Shown here: positions 1 to 5,516 of the stretch, one piece after another
Position numbering within the stretch: the first letter of the stretch is position 1
How the letters are laid out: each line of letters starts with the position of its first letter
Origin: Gammaproteobacteria bacterium
GTDB taxonomy: Bacteria; Pseudomonadota; Gammaproteobacteria; Methylococcales; UBA2780
DNA: 6,627 nucleotides
Assembly (NCBI GenBank): GCA_003646305.1
Contig: QNFJ01000124.1
Coordinates: 1 to 6,627, forward strand
Reading direction: 5' to 3'
The notes under the pieces: model-generated
Seen by the model: only the letters and a program-made list of their open reading frames with translations
Database searches by the model: none
What the model was told of the DNA's origin: nothing
Position numbers and translations under genes: made by a program

Positions 1-240
1 AATAAAAAATGGTGGAGGCTGAGTGACACTTACACTAAAGAATATTGCCATAAAATAATCAATCATTAGCCTACCCCCTTTTTTTAAATAATAACCGCCA
101 CATTTTCACCACAACGGATCAGAATCTCTTTTTCTCACTAGCACCATTGAGCTTTGTTCTGACACCTTCCACCCTCCTGTATCAATGACAATTGTAAAAA
201 TTCCCCGTTAACCTAGTTGAGTGGGTATTATTTTATTCGC
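1..240. other. AT-rich upstream intergenic region
   Basis: This stretch has no convincing complete gene. It contains a pyrimidine-rich run (about 74-86) and several short A/T tracts. On the minus strand an open frame starts with ATG at 66 and runs off the left edge, preceded by a purine-rich AAGGGGG at a reasonable Shine-Dalgarno distance. Only about 22 codons are visible and they match no family I recognise, so I do not call it a gene. The region most likely contains the leader of the plus-strand operon and possibly the start of a divergent gene. Confidence 0.4.
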
Positions 241-277
241 CTAACGATCGTTAGTTTGTTACTATTTTTAATATAGT
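236..277 (+). promoter_or_regulatory. Probable promoter region of the acyl-CoA dehydrogenase operon
   Basis: Two -10-like hexamers are present: TACTAT at 260-265 and TATAGT at 272-277. Neither has a strong -35 box. TTCGCC at 236-241 sits 18 bp before the first, and the 3' half of the palindrome sits about 17 bp before the second. With either choice the palindrome would overlap the polymerase footprint, which fits repression. The exact promoter is uncertain. Confidence 0.3.
241..254. promoter_or_regulatory. 14-bp perfect palindrome, candidate TetR-type operator
   Basis: The sequence CTAACGATCGTTAG is identical to its own reverse complement across all 14 bases. It lies 72 bp upstream of the preferred start of the acyl-CoA dehydrogenase gene, next to or within the probable promoter. 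AACG/CGTT half-sites with a short centre are typical of operators bound by TetR-family repressors, many of which control acyl-CoA catabolism and respond to acyl-CoA thioesters. The palindrome is seen directly; the regulator and its ligand are inferred. No regulator gene lies in the window, and I found no second copy. Confidence 0.5.
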
Positions 278-310
278 CTCAGATTAATGCACAAATTAAT
301 TCCTCACTTT

Positions 311-315
311 AAGGA
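311..315 (+). promoter_or_regulatory. Shine-Dalgarno site that decides the dehydrogenase start
   Basis: AAGGA lies 10 bases before the ATG at 326. The earlier in-frame ATG at 287 has no purine-rich site upstream and lies almost at the likely transcription start. This favours 326 as the start codon. Confidence 0.65.
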
Positions 316-325
316 TAGTTTTATT

Positions 326-1462
326 ATGGATTTCACCTTTTCTGAAGAGCACGAACTGCTCCGCAACACGGTTAGGCGCTTCTCCGAAACTGAATTAGCC
401 CCTCTGGTTAGAGAGGCCGACGATAACGAAATATTCCCACGTGAACTATTCCCAAAATGGGGAGAAATGGGACTGATTGCAGCTCGCTACCCGGAAGCCG
501 ATGGTGGAGGCGGTTTTGATAAAGTTGCCGATTGCATTATTCGTGAAGAGACCAGCCGCGTTTGCCAGGCTTTTGCCTCTTCGCTTTCAGCGCACAGTCA
601 CCTTGGTATCTGGCCAATCTGGCGTATTGGAACCGAAGCACAAAAAGAGCATTACTTTAAACCGGCACTGGCGGGACAAAAAGTCTCTTGCTTTGGCCTG
701 AGTGAACCTGATGGTGGCTCCAATATCCGCGCACTTAAGACGCACGCCAAAAAAGTTGATGGTGGCTATATCATCAATGGCAGCAAGCTCTATATCACCA
801 ACGCCCCAATGGCAGACTTTATGCTGCTAGCCGCGCGGACATCACCTGAATTAAGCGCAAAAAGTATCAGTCTGTTTATTATCGATCTGCCTTCAGAGCA
901 GATTGAAATCCAAAAACTTGCAAAAGAGAGCATTCGCGCCTCCGAAACAGGTCTGATTTTCATTGAAGAGCTGTTTGTACCCGATGAGGCACTATTAGGC
1001 GGACAAGAAGGCACCTATCCGGTTATTTTGGAATCATTGACTGAAAATAGAGTCGGCGTTTCTGCCAACTGTTTAGGCATGGCAAAAGCCGCTTTTGAGG
1101 CGGCAGAACGTTACGCGCATGAAAGAATTATTTCAGATCGTCCAATCGGGAAATTTCAGGCCATCGGCCATAAACTCGCCAACATGTCGGCAGAAATTGA
1201 GGCCGCTCAATGGATGGTCTATTACGGTGCATGGAAGACTGATAACGGTACGCTGGATAATGCAAGTGCAGCCAAGATCAAGCTAGTCACGAGTGAAATG
1301 GCGGTCAAGGTTAGCGAAGAGGCCATCCGTATTTTAGGCGGAGCAGGTATTATGCGCGATTACCCGGTCGGCCGAATTCATCGCGACACACTTCTTTATA
1401 TTATTGGTGAAGGAACCAGCGAAATTCAACGCAATATCATTGCCCGTTCATTAGGTTTTTAA
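326..1462 (+). CDS. Acyl-CoA dehydrogenase
   Basis: FAD-dependent acyl-CoA dehydrogenase, catalysing alpha,beta-desaturation of an acyl-CoA and passing electrons to electron-transferring flavoprotein in the cytoplasm. The 378-residue length is normal for the family. It begins MDFTFSEEHELLRNTVRRF, the usual N-terminal helical domain. The middle domain has SEPDGGSN (126-133) and YITN (about 156-159), the flavin and substrate contact region. The C-terminal domain has DRPIGKFQ (about 271-278), GGAG (338-341) and the closing EGTSEIQRNIIAR, whose first Glu (E362) is at the position of the catalytic base of medium-chain acyl-CoA dehydrogenase. An in-frame ATG at 287 would add 13 residues but lacks a ribosome site and family similarity. 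The usual Asp of the EPxxGSD motif is Asn here. It is the first gene of a two-gene operon. The family is secure; the substrate (short-chain, branched or cyclic acyl-CoA) cannot be assigned. Confidence 0.93.
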   Translation: MDFTFSEEHELLRNTVRRFSETELAPLVREADDNEIFPRELFPKWGEMGLIAARYPEADGGGGFDKVADCIIREETSRVCQAFASSLSAHSHLGIWPIWRIGTEAQKEHYFKPALAGQKVSCFGLSEPDGGSNIRALKTHAKKVDGGYIINGSKLYITNAPMADFMLLAARTSPELSAKSISLFIIDLPSEQIEIQKLAKESIRASETGLIFIEELFVPDEALLGGQEGTYPVILESLTENRVGVSANCLGMAKAAFEAAERYAHERIISDRPIGKFQAIGHKLANMSAEIEAAQWMVYYGAWKTDNGTLDNASAAKIKLVTSEMAVKVSEEAIRILGGAGIMRDYPVGRIHRDTLLYIIGEGTSEIQRNIIARSLGF

Positions 1463-1466
1463 TTTT

Positions 1467-2819
1467 ATGCAGACTTTAGAATCTCTTTTTGAAGCCAAAT
1501 CGGTCGCCATTGTTGGTGCATCGGACAATCCACACAAGATTGGAGGTCGTCCAATAGCCTATATGAAGAGATTAGGCTATCAAGGATTGATTATCCCGAT
1601 AAATCCCAAAACAGCCATTATTCAAGGACTCCCTGCCAAACGTTCACTATTAGAACTAACGACTCCCGTTGACCTTGCTGTCGTGGCGGTACCCGATGCT
1701 CTGGTAGAACAGGTTATTAAAGAGGGACTTACGGCTGGCATTAAAAGCTTTGTTGTTTTCGCCTCAGGGTATTCAGAGACCGACGAAGCGGGCGAAGCAA
1801 AGCAGCAACGGCTCCAAACACTTTTCAAAGAGACAGATGCTCGGCTACTAGGGCCAAACTGCCTGGGTTTTATCAATACACAAACACAATTAATTGCCTC
1901 ATTCACAACGGCTATGGAGAACAACCCACTTAAAGTGGGTGGGCTTAGTTTTGCAGGGCACAGTGGCGCATTAGGTGCCTATTGGTTAGATAAGACGATT
2001 CGAGCCGAGATTGGCGTCAGTAAGTGGATATCAAGTGGCAATGAAACCAATGTACAGCTCGCTGACATTATTGAGTATTTGGCAACCGACCCTCAAACAG
2101 AGGTTATCTCGCTCTATATTGAGGAAATCCGCAATGCTGACAAGTTTGAGAAAGCGCTGTTACTGGCTAAACAGAATCATAAGCCGGTTATTGCCTTAAA
2201 GGGTGGTAAAACCATTCCAGGTGCTCGTGCTACAGCCGCACATACCGCCTCAAATCCACTGAATGGTGTTGACTACCAGAAAATATTTAATACCACGGGA
2301 GTGATTGAAGTCAATTCGCTGAGTGAAATGATTCACTACAGCCAGTTTTATTTAGATGGCAACAAATTATCGGGTAATCGAGTCGGTATTATCTCTATTT
2401 CAGGAGGCGCCGGGGTCATGCTCACCGATCAACTAGAATCCAATGGGTTGTCGGTTAACACATTTAGTGATGCACTTTGTACTACCGTTCGCCCTCTCCT
2501 TTCATCATTCAGCGCCATTCAAAACCCCGTTGATTTAACCGCTGCACTGGTTTCTCAACCGGATATGTTGGAAAAGGTCACCGAAGCGCTCGTTAATTCA
2601 GAAGAGTTTGATGCCATCATTATTTTTATGGGGTTGATGGACAGCATTGCAGAGCAGCTTGCTGAGGGGCTAATTCAACTGGAGAAGAATCCCGATTGCC
2701 CTGTTTTATTAATCTGGATGGGCGGACAGAAACCTTTGCTAAACCGTATTAGCCGAGAAGGGATTATGGTCTTCGAGGAAATTCCTGAGGTGGTTTCACT
2801 ACTCGCAAAACTTGTTTAG
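1467..2819 (+). CDS. NDP-forming acyl-CoA synthetase, alpha-subunit-like (CoA-binding) protein
   Basis: The 450 residues match the alpha subunit of ADP-forming acetyl/acyl-CoA synthetases in size and layout. Residues 1 to about 130 form a CoA-binding Rossmann domain (SVAIVGASDNPHKIGG near 12-27; LLGPNCLGF near 127-135). Residues about 150-290 form a succinyl-CoA-ligase-like flavodoxin domain with GHSGALG (164-170), ISSGNE (188-193) and GGKT (246-249). His259 in TAAHTAS aligns by motif with the phosphorylated His of this family. A third ligase-CoA domain (about 300-450) has ISGGAGVM and NPVDLT. In the family, acyl-CoA, ADP (or GDP) and phosphate interconvert with acid, CoA and ATP through phosphohistidine. 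The ATP-grasp (beta) part is missing: the gene stops here, and the 181-bp spacer beyond cannot hold it. It starts 4 bp after the dehydrogenase stop with only a weak AGG inside that gene's end, so translational coupling is likely. It probably activates the pathway acid together with a beta subunit encoded elsewhere; an acyltransferase-like or regulatory role is possible. Confidence 0.85.
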   Translation: MQTLESLFEAKSVAIVGASDNPHKIGGRPIAYMKRLGYQGLIIPINPKTAIIQGLPAKRSLLELTTPVDLAVVAVPDALVEQVIKEGLTAGIKSFVVFASGYSETDEAGEAKQQRLQTLFKETDARLLGPNCLGFINTQTQLIASFTTAMENNPLKVGGLSFAGHSGALGAYWLDKTIRAEIGVSKWISSGNETNVQLADIIEYLATDPQTEVISLYIEEIRNADKFEKALLLAKQNHKPVIALKGGKTIPGARATAAHTASNPLNGVDYQKIFNTTGVIEVNSLSEMIHYSQFYLDGNKLSGNRVGIISISGGAGVMLTDQLESNGLSVNTFSDALCTTVRPLLSSFSAIQNPVDLTAALVSQPDMLEKVTEALVNSEEFDAIIIFMGLMDSIAEQLAEGLIQLEKNPDCPVLLIWMGGQKPLLNRISREGIMVFEEIPEVVSLLAKLV

Positions 2820-2941
2820 AAAGTCTTGATCGTAACGGACTCTCAATAAATTAAGCATTACGCCGCCAAAGCGCTGGCTTGTCTTGTTAAGGGTCGTCGC
2901 TGTTTGTAGAAATTCAGATTTGTTGACGACTGCCTAGCCGC

Positions 2942-2989
2942 TTACCCCCACCCTGCCCCCTTAAATGGGGAGAGTTAAGGTGGGGGTAA
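2942..2989. repeat. C/G-rich nested inverted repeat between convergent genes (REP-like)
   Basis: An 11-base perfect inverted repeat, TTACCCCCACC (2942-2952) and GGTGGGGGTAA (2979-2989), encloses a smaller hairpin with CCCC at 2957-2960 and GGGG at 2967-2970 around TTAAAT. A competing pairing, CCTTAA (2959-2964) with TTAAGG (2975-2980), is also possible. It starts 11 bp beyond the stop of the minus-strand operon and lies in the spacer where the two operons converge. Neither side has a T tract, so it is not a standard intrinsic terminator, although a strong stem here could still stop or protect both transcripts. The composition resembles the dispersed palindromic repeats found between genes in gammaproteobacteria; copy number cannot be judged from one window. 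Confidence 0.6.
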
Positions 2990-3000
2990 AACCAGCTAGC

Positions 3001-3873
3001 TTATTTTTCTTTAGAAAAAAGTTCCGGTATCACTTCACGATGGAATCCACCATATGGCTCAGAATTCTTACTAGGCTGTAGCGGGTAAATTGCAATATTC
3101 CCTTGAGAAGCCGCACCATCAACCCGAATGGTCGTACCACTGATGTAGCTAGCAGCATCGCCTAAAAGAAAGCAAACGGCTGAACTGATTTCAGCTTCAT
3201 TGCCCAGCCGACCCAATGGAGCGGCTTTAGGTAATTCTCTCAACACTTTCTTAAAACTATCAGGATAGGTATCCATGCCGCTAGAGGCAATCCAACCTGG
3301 CGCAACCGCATTAACACGTACACCTGCGTGCCCCCATTCATAAGCCGCTGTCTGGGTAAAGTTCACCATCCCTGCCCGTGCAGCGCCAGAGTGCCCCATA
3401 CCCGGCATACCACCCCACATATCAGCAACAATATTGACAATAGAGCCGCCATGATTGGACATTGATTGATTAAAAACCTCACGGGCCATTAAAAAACCAC
3501 CTGTTAAGTTCGTACTGACAACCGCATCCCAGCCATTTTTACTGATTGAGGCAAGTGGCGAAGGAAACTGGCCACCCGCATTGTTGAGGAGACCATGAAT
3601 AACGCCATGTTTCGCAACCAGTTTTTCAACTAGTTCTTTAACTGACGCTTCATCACGAATATCACAGGCAGCCCAATCACTCACACCACCATCTTCAGCT
3701 ATTTCCGCATGGACGGCCTGAAGTTTCTCTTCATTTCGTCCAACCAGCAGAACATTTGCCCCTAAAGAAGCCAGTTCATGAGCCGTGCAACGACCAATAC
3801 CGCTACCACCACCTGTGACGATAATATTTTGCCCTTTAAAAAGATCAGAACGTAAAGCAGATCGATAACCCAT
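3001..3873 (-). CDS. SDR oxidoreductase, peroxisomal trans-2-enoyl-CoA reductase (PECR)-like
   Basis: Classical-size short-chain dehydrogenase/reductase of 290 residues. The cofactor motif TGGGSGIG is at 20-27, and GRN at 45-47 after the second strand suggests NADP(H) preference through Arg46. NNAGG (97-101) and Asn122 are standard. The active site is not: the usual Ser position lies in NIVAD (147-151), and the usual Tyr-x3-Lys is SGAAR (162-166), that is Ser and Arg. The segment HSGAARAG is, from memory, shared with peroxisomal trans-2-enoyl-CoA reductase, and the related 2,4-dienoyl-CoA reductases also lack the classical Tyr. It is therefore probably an NADPH-dependent enoyl- or dienoyl-CoA reductase for unsaturated acyl-CoAs. 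An AtuG-like protein of acyclic terpene degradation is another possibility. It is the last gene of the minus operon, 33 bp after the hydratase, with AGGGGGAA before its ATG. Family is secure, reaction moderate. Confidence 0.85.
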   Translation of the reverse strand: MGYRSALRSDLFKGQNIIVTGGGSGIGRCTAHELASLGANVLLVGRNEEKLQAVHAEIAEDGGVSDWAACDIRDEASVKELVEKLVAKHGVIHGLLNNAGGQFPSPLASISKNGWDAVVSTNLTGGFLMAREVFNQSMSNHGGSIVNIVADMWGGMPGMGHSGAARAGMVNFTQTAAYEWGHAGVRVNAVAPGWIASSGMDTYPDSFKKVLRELPKAAPLGRLGNEAEISSAVCFLLGDAASYISGTTIRVDGAASQGNIAIYPLQPSKNSEPYGGFHREVIPELFSKEK

Positions 3874-3906
3874 TATTAAGATTCCCCCTGAATTTTTTCG
3901 CGAAGC

Positions 3907-4671
3907 TTATTTCTTCGATTTGTTTAAGAAAGCATCCATCAACTGCTTGGCATCATCGCTATCGAATAATGGGAAAAAGGCTTTTTGTTCAAATTTAAGC
4001 CCCTCTTCCAATGTTGTCATAACCGCTTTGTTGACGCAGTCTTTACCTGCACGAACCGCTAACGGTGCTCTGTCCGCAATCTCTTTTGCCAGACTAACCG
4101 CTTCACTCTCAATTTGCTCAGGCTCAATGACTCGGCTAACAACACCTCGCTCCAAAGCCTCTTCAGCAAGCATGGGGCGGCCATTCATGACCATTTCCAT
4201 CGCCATTGATTTACCCACTAAGCGAGCCACTCTCTGCGTGCCACCTGCACCCGGAATAACACCCAGATTAACCTCAGGCAAAGCGAATTTAGCGCCTTTT
4301 GCAGCGAGCAAAATATCGCACTGCAAAGCCAGCTCAAAACCGCCGCCTAGTGCCATACCCGATACCGCACAGATTGTTGGTTTGCTGAATGTTGAGATCG
4401 CCTTCCAGCCAGAAACAGACTGGATCATTTGCAACATCTCTTCGCCAGATTTACCGACCATTTCAGCGATATCCGCGCCCGCTGCAAATGCCTTTTCAGA
4501 ACCGGTGATGACCACAGCGCCCACCGTATTATCCTGTTCGAACTGTTCTAGCGCATCACCCAACTCACCCAAAAGTGTACTGTTTAACGCATTATACTGG
4601 CGGGGCCGATTAAGCCGGATAAGACCAACACCTTCGACAGGGGATTCAATGATGATTGTTTCAAAACTCAT
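3907..4671 (-). CDS. Enoyl-CoA hydratase (crotonase family), FadB1x/PaaF-like
   Basis: Crotonase-fold hydratase of 254 residues, full length for a monofunctional enzyme. It should add water to a trans-2-enoyl-CoA to give the (3S)-3-hydroxyacyl-CoA in the cytoplasm. Both catalytic glutamates of classical hydratases are present: Glu113 in LGGGFELAL and Glu133 in LPEVNLGVIPGAGGTQR, with the 20-residue spacing of rat mitochondrial hydratase (Glu144/Glu164). The oxyanion-hole elements are AAGAD (63-67) and Gly110. This pair argues for a true hydratase rather than an isomerase or hydrolase of the same fold. AAGGA before its ATG overlaps the stop of the preceding dehydrogenase gene, leaving a 9-bp gap, so the two are co-transcribed and probably coupled. 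Its place between a 3-hydroxyacyl-CoA dehydrogenase and an SDR fits step two of beta-oxidation. Acyl-chain preference is not evident. Confidence 0.92.
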   Translation of the reverse strand: MSFETIIIESPVEGVGLIRLNRPRQYNALNSTLLGELGDALEQFEQDNTVGAVVITGSEKAFAAGADIAEMVGKSGEEMLQMIQSVSGWKAISTFSKPTICAVSGMALGGGFELALQCDILLAAKGAKFALPEVNLGVIPGAGGTQRVARLVGKSMAMEMVMNGRPMLAEEALERGVVSRVIEPEQIESEAVSLAKEIADRAPLAVRAGKDCVNKAVMTTLEEGLKFEQKAFFPLFDSDDAKQLMDAFLNKSKK

Positions 4672-4680
4672 TTTTAATCC

Positions 4681-5451
4681 TTATTTTGCGGTTAAGCGAA
4701 TCGCGCCATCAAGTCTGATCACTTCTCCATTCAAGACAACATTTTCGATAATATGTCCTGCTAGTGAAGCAAACTCTGCTGGTTTACCCAAACGAGGAGG
4801 GAAAGGAACAATTTTACCCAGCGAATCACGCGCCTCTTCCGGTAGACCTGCCAACATGGGTGTTTCAAAAATACCTGGTGCGATCGTACAGATGCGGATA
4901 CCAAAACGAGCCAGCTCACGCGCAATCGGTAGCGCCATACCGACTACACCCGATTTAGAAGCCGAATAACAGGCTTGTCCAATCTGTCCATCAAAAGCGG
5001 CGACCGATGCAGTATTAATGATAACGCCGCGCTCACCATCAGCAGTTGGCTCATTTTTAGCCATTTCTGCTGCAGCCAGACGAATCACATTGAATGTACC
5101 AACCAGATTAACCTGTATCCCTTTTGCAAAAAGATCCAGCGCGTGAGGGTTGCCATCTCTATCGAGTACTTTTGCAACAACGGCAATACCCGCCGCATTA
5201 ATGACACCATGAACACCACTAAAAGCCGTTTTTGCCAGTTCAATAGCCGCTAGCACATCACTTTCACTGGTCACATCCGTTTTAATAAAACGGCTTTTCG
5301 CACCCAGTTCTGCCTCTTTGGCTTTTCCTGTCTCTTCATTGATATCGAGAATCACCACGTTAGCGCCATTTTCGACCAACATTGATGCTGTTGCACCACC
5401 TAAGCCAGAGCTACCACCCGTTACCAGGAAAGTTCTATTTTCATAATTCAT
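4681..5451 (-). CDS. 3-hydroxyacyl-CoA dehydrogenase, SDR type 2 (HSD17B10/FadB2x-like)
   Basis: SDR of 256 residues resembling human HSD17B10 and the bacterial FadB2x type, which oxidise (S)-3-hydroxyacyl-CoA, often short or 2-methyl branched, to 3-ketoacyl-CoA with NAD. TGGSSGLG is at 11-18, and Asp36 at the end of the second strand (VVILDI) indicates NAD rather than NADP. NAAG is at 85-88. The full catalytic tetrad is visible: Asn115 (VNLVGTF), Ser149 (NTAS), Tyr162 and Lys166 (YSASK). DGQIGQACYSASK and APGIFETPML are typical of this subgroup. AAGGA lies 8 bases before the ATG. It follows the thiolase gene by 65 bp and precedes the hydratase by 9 bp, in the same operon. It replaces the dehydrogenase half of FadB-type fusion proteins. 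Assignment to the subgroup is good; the exact substrate is inferred. Confidence 0.9.
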   Translation of the reverse strand: MNYENRTFLVTGGSSGLGGATASMLVENGANVVILDINEETGKAKEAELGAKSRFIKTDVTSESDVLAAIELAKTAFSGVHGVINAAGIAVVAKVLDRDGNPHALDLFAKGIQVNLVGTFNVIRLAAAEMAKNEPTADGERGVIINTASVAAFDGQIGQACYSASKSGVVGMALPIARELARFGIRICTIAPGIFETPMLAGLPEEARDSLGKIVPFPPRLGKPAEFASLAGHIIENVVLNGEVIRLDGAIRLTAK

Positions 5452-5516
5452 GATTTAATTCCTTAAAATAAATGAAACATTTGCATAGAAGAAGTTTTTG
5501 CTTCCAAACAAGGTTT

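Noticed and set aside
287..325. N-terminal extension of the acyl-CoA dehydrogenase from the upstream ATG at 287
   Set aside because: There is no ribosome site before 287, whereas AAGGA precedes 326, and the family normally starts at the MDFTF-type sequence.
2893..2930. GTCGTC (2893-2898) and GACGAC (2925-2930) as a terminator stem after the synthetase gene
   Set aside because: Only 6 bp of stem with a 26-base loop and no T tract; too weak to call.
2820..2941. A missing beta subunit or gene remnant after the synthetase alpha gene
   Set aside because: The stretch is only about 120 bp, contains no sustained frame and shows no ATP-grasp-like residues.
3920..4969. Long plus-strand open frame of 349 codons opposite the hydratase and HSD10-type dehydrogenase
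   Set aside because: It lies antisense to two genes with intact catalytic motifs. Its translation is rich in Ser, Ala and Pro with no domain, as expected from the complementary strand of real genes.
5452..5516. Separate promoter or terminator between the thiolase and dehydrogenase genes
   Set aside because: The 65-bp gap holds only a 4-bp GAAG/CTTC stem and a normal ribosome site, so the genes are treated as one operon.
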